DNA of 64,000 nucleotides from Rhyacichthys aspro. Lineage: Eukaryota > Chordata > Actinopteri > Gobiiformes > Rhyacichthyidae. Below the pieces are notes generated by a model. That model did not search any database. It was not told where the DNA came from and was given only the letters and a program-made list of their open reading frames with translations. A program made the translations under genes and the position numbers. Positions 33,993 through 46,700 of this stretch are shown here, in pieces; position 1 is the first letter of the stretch; each line of letters opens with the position of its first letter. The stretch is taken from NCBI GenBank assembly GCA_036850595.1, contig CM072152.1, positions 17,249,207 to 17,313,206 of the forward strand. Direction: 5' to 3'.

Positions 33993-36900
33993 TTAGCACT
34001 CTGTTTGAGGGTCTTCGGCCTCAGTATTTTCTGCTTTGATCCAGGCTTTAGGGGATCCACATTGTGCTGTAGTAGACAGTTTATTGGGCTGGCATGATTC
34101 GGCAAATCTCTCCCGAGCTTTCTCCCAGTTCTTCTGTGACTTTGTCTTTGTCAGAGACACATCATCTAGAGACATGGCAGCTCCAGCCCCCAGACCTGAC
34201 TGGGACTTACGAATTTTCAGCTCAATCTGTAAAAGTAGTAAAAATATTATTGTTTTCTCCTTGCTGTCTCAGGCCACGCTTGAATCACTGTGGTACTGCT
34301 TGTGTAAAAAGTCTTACCGGGTCCTTCATTCCAGTGCCCTCTTTTCCAAGGCCCTCTCCTTTTTTCCAGCCCATCTTTTCCAACATCTTTCGTCCTTTAT
34401 TGCCTTCACCGATCTCTCTTTAAATAAAAAAATCACTTGGTTAATGTTTTCTCAGTCACATTCCTACATATTTTTATAACAATGTCCTTACGCATGAACA
34501 GAGGCGGGCGCATCATCTCGTTGGAAAACTCCTTCACTGCCCACAGTCTGTCGGCGTGACTCAGCTCGGTCCTTGTATCTGGGGTTCCTCAGAGCTTTGG
34601 TCTCCTCATTACTCTGTTCAGAAAGAGCGACTATTTTAATGAAGAAATGGATTTAACTAAAACTAGCTGCGGTCACAACAACACTGACCTGTAAACCATA
34701 TTTAGCTTTCATCTGCTTCAGCTCCTTCTGCCTCAGCGCTTCCTTGTCCTCTTTGCTCAAAGTAGCTCCTTTATAAAACATAAGAACAAAATTTATAAAT
34801 TTGTTGTCCAAAATGGTCTCATTTGGAAAAAACAGTTTTGTTTTGGTTTTTTGTTCACCTGCTGTGTCCTCTTTTTTGTATTTGCTGAGGTGTGCCATTA
34901 TCTGACCAGGCTCACAACCATCGCAGGTGTCAGTCCCTGAGTGAATATGGAAGGACAACACAGTCTCTCCCATCTTCACTTCATCCCCGTGCATCAAAGG
35001 ATGGGGTTCACACTTAGTTTTAGGCTGCAAAAGAAAAAGATGTCAGCTAACATGTCCAGCTAATTTTGCTAAATAACATAAGGTCAAATGTTCACCTGTA
35101 AGATCCTGTTTCCATTGACAACTGTTCCGTTCTGACTGCCCTGGTCCACAAGCATGTAGCACTGTTGTTCCTGATCAAAGTACACCTCAGCGTGGAACTA
35201 AAGGCCACACATAGGTAACATTTAGCAAATCAAAAAATACCTCAGAAGTAAAATTATTTTAAAAAAAAAAGGTTAACAGGTTTACCTTGCTTACACCCAT
35301 TTCAGCTATTCTGATTGCATGGTCCATATCCTTCTCTCTGCAATTAACAGATATCTCTTTACTTCTTTATGTACTTCAGGTAAGTAAACACTTTATTAAA
35401 AAAAATCTGTACAAACCTTCCAATAGTAGCTGGAGAATCTGCAGTGATGATGAAAAGAGTGCCCACCTGCAGCACAGGGGACCTGACCACTGTCACTCTT
35501 ACACATGGAGGCCAAATGTTACCCACTGCAAGAAAAATTTGAATGGTAAATTCAAGAATTCATGTTCCAGGAACATAACCATAGAACATCGAATGTTGAG
35601 CCATTAAACACTGTGCATTGAGACAAAGCTCTGAGATGGGCCTGTTCCTTATCCCTCACCTTCCTGACTCTGAGTCTCCATTTCTAATTCAGATTTCTCT
35701 TCACAAGGAGATCCACCTGAAGCTGGGGACGAAGGGGTGGAGTCTCGCTCTGACTCTGTGATCTCTCCTTCCTCTGGTTCACTATTCCCCTCTGAACCAT
35801 TGCTGCGTGAAACTGAGCTCTTTCTTTTTTTGTGCTTTTCAGACTTTGATTTCTTCCGCTTACTCCTCGATCTGTCTTTGTCTTCATGAGGTGAACCATT
35901 TCGGTGCTTTTTCCTTTTTGATGAATATTTTGCACTATCTTCACGGCGTTTAGGAGAATCTCTTCTGCGTCTACTTGGAGTTCGGGACCGAGAACGAGAC
36001 CGAGACCTTCGCCTTGGTCTACGTGATTCTGGAGACCTCTTGCTTGTTGGTTTTTCAGCTTGTTTAGTTTCCTCTTCCAATTTTGTATCTTTATTCACAT
36101 GTTCCTGTCAGCACACAGTTGAAAGTGAGCTTACCATGTTCAGTGATCAGCAGCGACCAACAGCTGGCTTAGCAGGCCCAGTGGTTTTTTCATGGTCTCG
36201 GTCTTCAAAGAAAGTCCATTAGCCCTTGCCACATTATTTTGAAACTGGCCTGAAGTTCAGTGTCTAACTAATGGGCATTAAGCTACTGTAAAATACATAA
36301 TTATGAATTTATGTTACTATTAAACTTATTAAAAGGTACCTTTGTATGAAGATGTATTCCAGTAAGAGGAAATCTTCATTCTAGCCAATGAGATAGTCAC
36401 GTCTTGTACCTAGGTCAAAAGATTTTTTTTTTTTAGAAAACTCATGCCTGATTTTAAAACTGCATAGAGACCATTTGAGGCCTGAGACCAACAAAGTACC
36501 TAAGAGTCTATAAGCCAGCTGTCAGTTACACAGCACAAAAACATCCATGCCATACTTCAGGAATTAGGTTGTTAAATACCTTATCATTGTGCTGAAGGGT
36601 TTTCTTGACAGGTTTCTTGAACTTTTTGCCCTTCCATTCATTATAGCCCTTTTCTTGTAAAGACTCTGTTCCAGTTTGAGCAGCAGACACCTCAATCCTG
36701 GAATGAAACTGATATCGTCCACTCTCTGCATCATAGTAATAATAAATGCCTGTGTTGTGGTCATAGTACAGCTGACTGACCTGAGAAACCAAAATACAAG
36801 TTGTTAAAATTATAGATTTTAGAAAAAATAAATAAAAATGAAATTATCAACAACAAAGATGTTTACAAACCGAGTCGTAGTAGAAGCCAGTGCTGTGATC

Positions 36901-37857
36901 ATAGTACATTCCAGTTGTCTCATCAAAGACAAAACCAGTCTGTGTCATGGCCTGCTCAGCAGTAGCCCGCAACAAGTCAGCTATGGACGAGCCATCACCC
37001 TCCTGAAGGAGATTACATGAAATATAATGTGGTTATGTTTCAAAGAAATTATAGTTTGATAACTGCTTATAAAAATACTGTACCTCTGTAACAGCAGTCT
37101 CTGTTGGAACTGCAACACTGGTATCATCTGACACATATGCTGCTGTTGTTGTCATTGTTGTTGTTGTTGTTGTTGTTGCTGCTGCTGCTTCATTTTCATT
37201 TGAGACTGTCACCTCTGTTGCTTCACTAACATCAGCGACCTCCACTGCTGTTGTGACCATACTTTCCTGAGCATCTTCAGCTGCAGGGTCCTGGTAGTAG
37301 CCTCCATAATAGTAGTTGTAATAATCTGAAAAAGAACAAATATTTAATTTCAGACTTTTTGTTTCATCATAATTTCTCTTAGACATATATTTAACGTACC
37401 AGTGTCTGTCCATACATATTCTTCTGTCTGAGTCTCAACGTTGACTCTGTCTTTATCTTTCTTCTTACGTTCATGGATTTCAGCACTTAGCTGATCAACC
37501 TGTAATTATAGCGATACTGTTAATTTTTTTGATGATATATAGTTGGTATGTTCATTAGAATAAGTTTGGCAGCTTAGTCAACGTCTTAACGCTTTAAGTC
37601 CAAAACAATAGTTTTTGCCATGTGTGAGCTTTGTTCATATAAAAATGAATACGCGTTGGCTTCAGTCACACCTGTTTCCGCAGGTCCTCGTTGTAGCTCT
37701 CGGTGCTCTGCTGCAGTCTCTCGGAGTTACTCAGTTGTTTCTGTAACTTGGCCAGTTCAGCTCGGCACTCCTTGAGCTCCTGTTTCAACGACTCGACTCT
37801 GATCCGCAGTTCTGTCACTTCAGACTCTGTGCCATTCACCTCATCTTCGTGCTCCAT
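33993..37857 (-). CDS. aggf1: Angiogenic factor with G-patch and FHA domains
   Basis: Aggf1 is a nuclear/secreted protein linked to blood-vessel growth; its OCRE and G-patch domains are typical of spliceosome-associated factors. Fourteen coding exons (minus strand) are 37857-37672, 37499-37400, 37325-37084, 37002-36871, 36780-36580, 36104-35660, 35525-35417, 35337-35286, 35197-35096, 35024-34859, 34768-34689, 34613-34492, 34417-34318 and 34226-33993. All phases agree and give 756 residues (human 714). Order: coiled coil (about 10-60); Tyr-rich and Ala/Thr-repeat stretch; OCRE repeats (about 195-255, YYDHSTGFYYDS and YYDHNTGIYYYYD); a Lys/Arg/Ser-rich linker with an RS run; FHA (about 437-545, with ATIGRE, VSKFHAE and SQNGTVVNG); and a G-patch from about 650 (MLEKMGWKKGEGLG). 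The RS run is absent from the human protein as I recall it. Identity is very secure. Confidence 0.96.
37141..37192 (-). repeat. Trinucleotide repeat coding Ala/Thr run in aggf1
   Basis: An imperfect GCA then ACA trinucleotide run (read on the minus strand) encodes four Ala and then a Thr run broken by one Met. It is inside the linker before the OCRE repeats, so length changes would be tolerated. Likely polymorphic. Confidence 0.7.
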
Positions 37858-38037
37858 TAGTCCTAATAAATTGAAACTCAGGTCGGATTACATCGTATAC
37901 CACAGACAAACATACACTGAAGATGAACTGAAGCGCATACAAGACACTTGAGAATATTAATATTTAAACCCAAAACTGCAAATAAAGCAGCATGTGAGGT
38001 AAATGGCTAAAATGGAAAATACTGGTGCTTGGCTTAC

Positions 38038-38110
38038 CGTTTGATCTCTTCTCCTCTCTTTCGCGGTGAATTCCCTTTCAACGCGGCCCATAAAATCACC
38101 TGAAAGTGTA
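38038..38110 (-). promoter_or_regulatory. aggf1 5' UTR exon with upstream ORF
   Basis: The minus strand has a GTAAGC donor just after 38038, preceded by ATCAAACG. Spliced to the acceptor TTATTAG before 37862, this leader carries an ATG at 38091 that opens an 18-codon frame (MGRVEREFTAKERRRDQT). The frame runs into the coding exon as GAC TAA, and the stop shares its last base with the aggf1 ATG (TAATG). That arrangement suggests translational coupling or repression. The upstream limit of the exon, and the splice itself, are predicted. Confidence 0.45.
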
Positions 38111-40221
38111 AAATAAACATGTTGTAACTAGCCTGTATTGTCGACACAGCCCAGTACATGTTTTGATGATAAACAGACAGTTACAGTTATAACCATGGGA
38201 TTTTTATACAGCTCAACCGCTCACAACCGCCATTTAACGCTAAATGAAAGACAAGGCGGAAGTGTTTCTTGTTCGTGTGTGGTATTTGCCGACGTTTACC
38301 GTCACCTAGCGACCAAACAAAGTAATTACCTTGTAAAAGCTGATATCGAACGTTTTTATATCAAATTGAAAAAATGTTATAAATTGTAAAATTGTTAATT
38401 TATTATATTTATTTTTCTAATTATTCCATCTAAAATTGCTGCTGTAAAACAATGGCCCATAATCCAAGGTAGGTTCTAAGTTTATGTTGGGAAATAAGAT
38501 GAACATGCTGTACCATGACTTCTTATATTTTATTATATTATAATATAAATTAAATTATGAATGAATCTTATTGTTCTTAAAATATATACTATTATTGTGC
38601 TAAAAGTGTTCAACAACAACTTGCATTTCTTTAACACTAGATGTCACCAGCACAGCATTGTTTTTTCTACTCTCAAACTCAGCTCTGTAATAAGTGTTGA
38701 TTATAGTAAGAATGTCCAGGGGGTCGTATGGGGTTACAAAGCTTTGTCACCGTCTGTGTCACTGATTGCAAATGAGTGACTGCTGTTTAAGGATTTAAGA
38801 TATTATGAAGATGTAGGCCTATTGTTGGACTATATCTATAATCTGTTAAGCTCCTTATTTTAAGGCTTGAGAGGAATCAATAACTGAAATAGAAGACACA
38901 GGGAGTAGATGCATTTTGTGTCCTTCCTGCTTCTCAATTCCTCACATTACTTTTGTGCTGCTTGCATTTTGACTCACTTCCTTCCTTTTCTCTGGTGTCT
39001 TCTGTTTGTCCCCTTTCTTTGACGCTCATTTCCGCCATGTCTGATGCACTAAGTTAGACTGTCAGGGTTGCCAAGAACATCTCTGTCATCTGAACCTATT
39101 TCAGGGCCCACAGGAAGGCACTTATATAACAATGTGTTTGCACCATTGTCTTGTAAATCTATCTTTAATGTGTTTAATGATTGTTTATTATTAGGTATTT
39201 GATGATTATATGTCTGTATATATTCTTGGGTGTAACAAAGACTTTTGGACCTCTTTGCTTTTTCATTGAGATGCCTTGTGGGTTCCTCCCTCAGCATTTG
39301 AAATCTGAGTGCCTTTGAGAGTTGTTTGGATTTCGATGGAACGTCAGACTCCTTGGCAGGAGCTTTTGTGGCAGTGGTAAAAAGAATGGGGTGGTCTTTT
39401 ATCTGGATGCATACATACACACAGCTGCCTCATGGTGTCCTCTGATGTTTATTGATGCCATTTTTAGACTACAAAAAGCACTCTATGCCCTCACTTTATC
39501 CTTCATCGTTTAAAAAGATGCTAACTTTTAGTGTTCAAGTTAATTATATATTTAAGGGAATAAGGAAAGTTTCTGTTATGTAAACTTATTCACGGGTACC
39601 ACTTGTCCTAGTGTGAACGACCTTTTATTAAATGGAGGATCCATGGCAACAAGTTCTTTTAATTAACGTCATCGTGTGCGTAGCATACATCCTCCTTTTG
39701 TGACATTTTCTCTGTTTTGAAATAACTTCTGTGATTTGGGCCTCACCCTAAACATAACCTCCTCCAGATGCAGACTGTACATGGGACAGACTCCTCCCTG
39801 TTTCTGCTCAAATGTGGAAACTCTGAGGCAAACAGAGCCACGTGTGTCTGTGTGTCCTGAGTGGGAATTTGGGAGGAGTAGAACTGATGCATTGCCCAGT
39901 CAGGTTGTTTTGGGCAATGTCAGCCACGTCATAACACTTTTCCTAAAATATATTACAAAGGTACATTACATACAATCATTTTAATTTGGTAGATTCCTAG
40001 TGATTTTCTCTTCAATGGTGTTATCATCTTATGTCAAGTGCCTGTTTTCTTTCTCTGGCCTTGTTTTTGTCTCTTCAGTGGTTTGAACTATTACCTTAGT
40101 GCCTCCAGACAGGTAGGTGACCTGGGGCAGTCCTACCAAACTGGTTCCCCTGGTCATGCTTGCGAAAAATAGTTAACTGTTCACAGCCCAAGGGAGAATG
40201 AATACATTAAGCTGTAGCCAC

Positions 40222-40250
40222 ACATTCCTAAGCTCTCCTTGGGCTATAAA
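40222..40250 (+). promoter_or_regulatory. Downstream tacc1 promoter: TATA box with MCAT-like site
   Basis: TATAAA lies at 40245-40250, with a CATTCCT (TEAD/MCAT-type) element at about 40223. A leader of about 500 bases follows before the tacc1 ATG at 40786; it contains several upstream ATGs (for example near 40580 and 40646). This promoter would serve the isoform beginning MSWLSPVSWAKW. Confidence 0.45.
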
Positions 40251-40785
40251 ACAAGAAGCCCCAACAGTCCAGCTCCTCCTCCAGGGTTTGTTTTGTGACT
40301 CCCTCCTTCCACTTCAGAGGAGAGGAGCTGCCTGACTGGACTGTACCATTCTGCAGCCACAGGGGGAGTTTTCAGCAACGTGAAGGAGAGCTGCTGTAGT
40401 TTTCAGCTTCACACTTCCTGCTCTCCCCTTTGAGGTCTGTGCAGGTGGACTGGTCTGAGGTTGAGGGGAGAGGTTTGGTGGGGGTTTAGAAGAGGAGAGA
40501 GTAAGGACAGCATTTTGGAAACCAGCTGATTAGAGGAGCCACAGAAGAAGAGGACTTGAAAGTGACTGTGAGAGCTGATGAGTTTTGGATTTTAACACCA
40601 ACAATATTTAAAAGGAGAGCAAAGAGGAGATGTGATTTTTTTAAATGGGAATCTGGATACCTTGTGTGAAAATAGGAGAGATAGGAAGCATGCTTGGATA
40701 AGGGAAATCTGAAGAAGAATAGGATCAAACCAACTGTGGAAGCAAGAATCTGCTGAGCAAGAGGAGGCTTGAAGAAAGTGCAGGG

Positions 40786-43700
40786 ATGTCGTGGCTGTCA
40801 CCTGTTTCTTGGGCCAAATGGACGTGGACGGCAGTGAGGGGAGGAGAGGAAAATGAAGAAGAGAATGAGGAACAACATGGAGAAAGAGGAGAGGAAGAGG
40901 AGAGATCACAAGAGTACAGGCAAGTCCTCTGCTGAGAGCTCTAATGATGGTGTAATTAACACTGTCTGGACCTGAGAGGGTTTTCGCATGTGTTTGTTTA
41001 TGACATCTGCACCACCTGTCAGATTTACAAACCTCATATATCAACAGGATTGTGGTCATACTGTTAATCCACTGTCAACTCTATTTAGATGTAGGCTTTA
41101 GATGCTCAGCAGCTTTGACAAGTTTGATGCGTAGCTGTGGTTGGGGTTGTTATAAAGGTTCTGCAGCATGTTCAGGGTGTTTTTTTCTGAGCTGCACGGG
41201 AACAACACATCCTCATTTCTGCATTTCTGTGGCGTTGCTGAAACAACAATCCCTAAGGGCTACAGCACTTTTAGGTGTAATGAGGTGAACATTAAAAACA
41301 GTCCAAATATAAACCATGCAGACATTTCAGCCTGTTTTTTTCTCCCTCTCATTTCGTGTGTTTGATAACACTATCTTTTTGCCTTACTTTTCACCAATGA
41401 ATTCTTATTTTGTTTTGTGTGTATATGCCCAGTGTTTGTACTTTTCAAGATCAGGTCATTATTGAGCATAATTCCCATGGTTCTGCATATGGTAGAGATT
41501 GATTGAACTGTTTTTAAAGTAGTATATGCAATATGTTGTGGACAGTGTAAGCACGTGTGGTTTCATAACTCATCGGGTATAACACTGAAGACCAGGAAGG
41601 TGTGTGTTGCCCTGTTTCCACTTCTGTTTTTTCTTCTGTGTATGCTTTTTTGGTATAAGAGAGGCATAACGTTATGTAATTGCTATACTAATTATTAAAT
41701 TTCGTTTCTTTTTTCATATAATACACAATTAATGAAGCTTAGTACTGTGTAGTTAGTGAAGTGGCACGTGTATGCTGGATGTAATGGTTTTCCTTGACAT
41801 TAGCATTGCATTTCTTTCTAAACCACTGTAAAGTTCACTATCTGTGTTTCTCTGGCTCCTGTAGTTCCGACTCAGACGGTCATTTTGACACCCCAGAGGC
41901 AGCGACTCCAGTGCACACCCCCCCTTCTACTGTCCCAGGAGAGCTGGAGGACAACAGCCCCAAAGTGCACCCGACAGGTACTGCCACATAACACACACAA
42001 AGACAGGATGGAGCCGACATACTTGGAACAAATAGACAGACAGGCCCCTTTTGCAGCTGTCATACAAACAACTGTATAGTCCATATAAAAAGCTTTTCAC
42101 ATGAATGCAATAATAAGTGATACTGTATATTCTTTATCAAACAGGTTTTGAATAGATTTATGTTTGAATAATGACTACTTTTTCTACAAATAGAGCGTGC
42201 ATTGTATTTGAATTGTTTCGGCACAAATGTTTATATTGACGTAAGTTTAAAAAAATTTTTTAATTGTCATAAAAGATTCAGTGGCTTTCTCTGAACTGTG
42301 TGCAGCAGATCAAGTTTACCTCGCCAGAGTAATTGGATACATATGCTGTCTGTCAGAGTCAGGAATGTACCTGAAGGCTGGATCAGCAGTCATTAACAAC
42401 CTCAGTGTCCTTCTGTTGAATTACATCTATGCTACTTGTCAAATCTGTCCCGCTCCTTTATCCAAGCTTGAATGTTAACTCGACGATGTACAAAACACAG
42501 ATAATGCAGCCACAAAAAGGTCTGAAATGTCTTGCATGCTTGATATGTAAGGTGGAATGCATACAGATTTTAGGTGGTGCTTGTTGGGCACGTTGATGAC
42601 TGAGAGGTGGAGCCTGTAGTAGTGTGGGAATGGCCTTTGCTCTGGAATTCAACAGGTTCAACAAAAGCTCGGGTTTTCTCTGTGTACTAATGGTCATGAT
42701 AGAGGTCAGAGGCCTGGGGTGACCAGACAATGTGGGTTATCAGTCATACTTTCCCACACAGACTGACAGAAGAGAGTTTTAGATGTGCTTTTGGTAAGTA
42801 TATGTAGGACAGTCCATCCTCCATCCTGTAAAACAGCTCCAACGACATTTTGCTGAAGTGTGTGCTGACAGATAGTTTCATTGAATCACAAACATCCTTT
42901 TATGCAGCTGTGAAGGAAGTTAGACGATCAGTATTCGTGGCAGATAGCAGGCAACATGGCTTTTTGAATGAACACATTATAAATATGGGCTGTGTTTGTG
43001 CCCATCCAAAATTACTCATCACGACTGGTCTCTACATGAAGACATTTTACAGTTTTTTTCAAACTTGCAGATATGTTGCAACCAAAAACAGCAACAACTT
43101 ACTGAACTGCTTTATAGTAATGGATACAACATGATACATATTTGGTTTGAGGTCTGTCTCTTATTGCCTACTCTTTGACTGACTTATACTGAAAAAATGT
43201 CATGCCGCTTTTAAAAGAAACGTTGGTATTTGACATAATAATAAATGCATAAAGTATTGAATCAAAGGATTTACTTTTAAGTAGTCATGGCAGAGGCTGA
43301 TAAACTAGAGAACAGTATTGTTGCTTTTGGAAATGGCAGAGATTGCATGGGCATGAGTAAATACAAACCCACTCTAAAAATGACACAAGCGTTACATGCT
43401 AATGTGAACACTCAGACAGGGCTGGTCTCCTAGCAACATAATATTACATGAATATAGTGAGTATGACAGGCTTAGTGAAATATGTTGATGTGTGAAGAGT
43501 TCCCCGGTGATAACGATCACACTGTTAATGACACTGTCCCTGTTGTCAACACCACACCGCCCAAAATAAATACAAAATGACAGCTTATTTGATTGAATGG
43601 ACTCTTTGGTATAAATGTCATGCCTCTCGTGGTAAGACATCGCCATGGCAACAGCAGCAACTGGAACACTTGGTAACATGTTTTCAAACAGCCAATCAGA

Positions 43701-46700
43701 CATCACCACCGTCTGTGCAGAGATTTCATTGGAGTGATGTTTTATTTATGGCAGAATTTCTCTTTTGATCTCAGGTCTCTGCATTTGCAAGTCTGTGAAC
43801 TAATTCTGTTTTTTCTTTTCCACTGTTTGTTCAGATGTGGAGCCTGAAGAGCACCTGATAGTGACTGCTCCTCCTGGGGATCAGAATATTGTGTTCAGCT
43901 CAAATATGGGTCAGGATGAGGCCCAAATAGGTGGCCCTCTGGATGTCATGATTGGGACCTCTGAAACTGCACCAACAGAGAGTACTCCAGAAGTCTCTTT
44001 ACCTACTTGTGATACCTCCTCACTAACACCAGCACCTGAAATGGTTAAACCCCCGACTCTATTGTTTGAGCCATCCCAGGAGACCCTCCCTGTCCTAATG
44101 GAAGATCCTGCTGCAGATTTGGCCCCCACACCAGAACTGACACAGGATTTAGAGACACAAAGCAGTGAACGGGCAGTGAGCCCAGTTCAGGAGCCTCCTG
44201 AGGAGAAACCTTTAGCTGACTCAGAACCGCAGTGTAATGGACTCTCCAACCAAACAGACACACCTCAAAAGACTAAAACCAGTAAGTCTAAAACTCCCTC
44301 CCTCAAGATAAAGACAGCACTAAAGGAGGTACCACAAGAAACTGAAGAACAGGAACCTTCTGTTCCTAAGGCTTTATACAACTTTGACCCTGATCATTTT
44401 GATGAAAGCTTCAACCCATTCACCAGCGGAGGATCTAAAATACAGAATTCACCCCCGCCGTGTGGTACAAGCTCCCTTCCCAAACTAGAGCCTCTCAGTG
44501 GATCTTTACCAGTGTGTGAGGCCAGTTCAGGACCTCCAGCAGACACAGAAAAGGAAGAAGCTTCATCTGAGGCAAAATCTGTAATGTTAGAGTTTGGTTT
44601 GGATGAAGGGACAGTCAGTAAGCCACCTCCAAGAAAATTAGGAGGCAAAAAGACAATCAGTAAAGGGACGGCCAAGAAGCAAAAGCCTAAAAGTGCAGAG
44701 GGCTCCTCCAAACCTGAAGCACAACCGGACACTAAACCCACAGCAGAACCTACTTCAGAACCTGGCCAAGAAGGACCTTTACCAACATCTGACTCTACAG
44801 CGCCACTAAACTTAGATGATATCCCTATCCCTAAAACAGGAGCATACAACTTTGATCCGAGTCAGTGGGACGACCCTAATTTCAATCCATTTGGCGGCAA
44901 CAACTCCCTCGTTCTCCCTAAAGGCTCTTACAGTTTTGATCCAGATAACTTTGACGACTCAGTGGACCCCTTCAAACCCGCCAAAACCCTGAACACCGAA
45001 GAGTCATCCGATAGCACACCTCAGCCTGAGAAAAAAGCCCCAGTCAAACCGAAAGCAGGGCCTCCGTCTGGGGAGAAAAAAGTCCGGCAGATACCCAAGA
45101 AAAGCAAAGAGAGGACAATCACGTAAGTCTGCTGCAGAAGGGGTTAACCACAATGCACTTTCCAACCATACACATGTTTCCAATCTCTCTGTCTGAGGTA
45201 CAATAAACTCGACAGTGATTAAATTTCAAATTACAGTTCAGTAGTGCTTCCTGCATTGTAATTCGCCGTTATTTACAGCTAGTAGTGGATGGAGGTTGGA
45301 TGGATATCAAACAGAGCTTTGAACGCACAGCAAACACTTAACACCGCATACTAGCCATTAGAATGATTCCATAACAGGTTATATATAGGCTTTCAAAGGG
45401 CCTCCAGCTGCAGAGGTGGGGCTCACTTTCAAGACTGTCAGCTGTTGTGTTTACACTAAAAACACTAAACTATCTAACCAGTAAAAGCCCTTCTAGTCAC
45501 TCGCTGCTCTGTGTCTCTTTCTTGTTTTCCATTTCCTTTTTTATATTTAACCCCTTAACCCTCAATGTTCCCCCTTCGTCTGCATCATTTCTCTTCATGT
45601 CCCAACCTCTTCTCTTGGCCTCAGGAGATCTGAACAAGTCAAGTTTCTCTGTTTTCTGTTGTAAGTACCCTCACGATCAACGCTTCCCTTTCTTTGTTTC
45701 CATGCACGCTTGCTTTACATATCAGCCTCTATGGAGCACGAGCCGATCCTGTGCTCACTGTGAAAGAAGCATGTGAGAGATATTGTCTGTTCTGCCTCAT
45801 CAACACTATCATTTGCACAACATCAATTTAATTTGCCCTGTCATGTGATTCCCCATAGTTCAAAAGCATATGTCTGCTCATACATGTTCAATATAATGGA
45901 ACAGACAATCAGTGAATGTAAATTACACTTTTTTATTTTTTGTTTTTTATTTTTTAGAAATTCCTGCAAAGTACGGAAGTATGATGAAAGCGAGTCGTTG
46001 GTTCTTGATGTGTGCAATCAGGTAATGTAATCTCTTCATGATTTTCTGTGTCTGTGGGAGTGTGGTGTCAGCTGAAATGTTTCACCTTACTGCAGTGACA
46101 CTACTGCAATGTCCATTATTCAGCAGCTGTCTAACCCTAGAGCTCACTTCCCAACACACACATTCACACACACAGCATTGTCTGCAGTGCTGCTTTGGCT
46201 TGATGACAGATCTGTGACGAATCGCTGGTTTGCTTCCACATGGCCTGAACATTAACACCTCTTCCATCTTATGTTTTAGCACTAATATTTACCACTTAGT
46301 CAAGACTTTTAACATTATACAATGAAAAAGGGTTGTTTATCCAACCTTTTAGGAAATACATTACAGTAATGTTACTGTACATTACACACAGCATTAGTTT
46401 TTCCTTTCATGTATGTATTCATGGTATATTACTTACTAAATTTGTCTTACTTCCTTGTCCAGGAGAAGGATGAGGGGGTAGTTCAGACCCCAGAGATTAC
46501 ACAGCGAGTTCATCACGCCACTGATGAAGAGAAGCTGGCCTGTACAGGAATAATGGGTGCTGTAACAGAAAGCCACAAAGAACCGCCAGAGACTGAGTGC
46601 AAGAAAACCACGGAAATTAAAAAGCCGATCGAGGAAGCACCTGTCACAGAGGGTATGTTGTCTCATGTACAATTAAATCACCTACGACTTATACATTACA

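Noticed and set aside
39049..39420. 123-codon minus-strand frame in the tacc1 intron
   Set aside because: No family resemblance, no matching splice partners, composition like the surrounding intron.
40592..41059. 155-codon minus-strand frame opposite tacc1 exon 1
   Set aside because: It is the complement of the purine-rich tacc1 leader and Glu-rich exon, which gives long Ser/Leu/Pro-rich shadow frames.
44394..44849. 151-codon minus-strand frame
   Set aside because: Shadow of the large tacc1 exon 43835-45122, whose plus-strand frame has clear SDP repeats.
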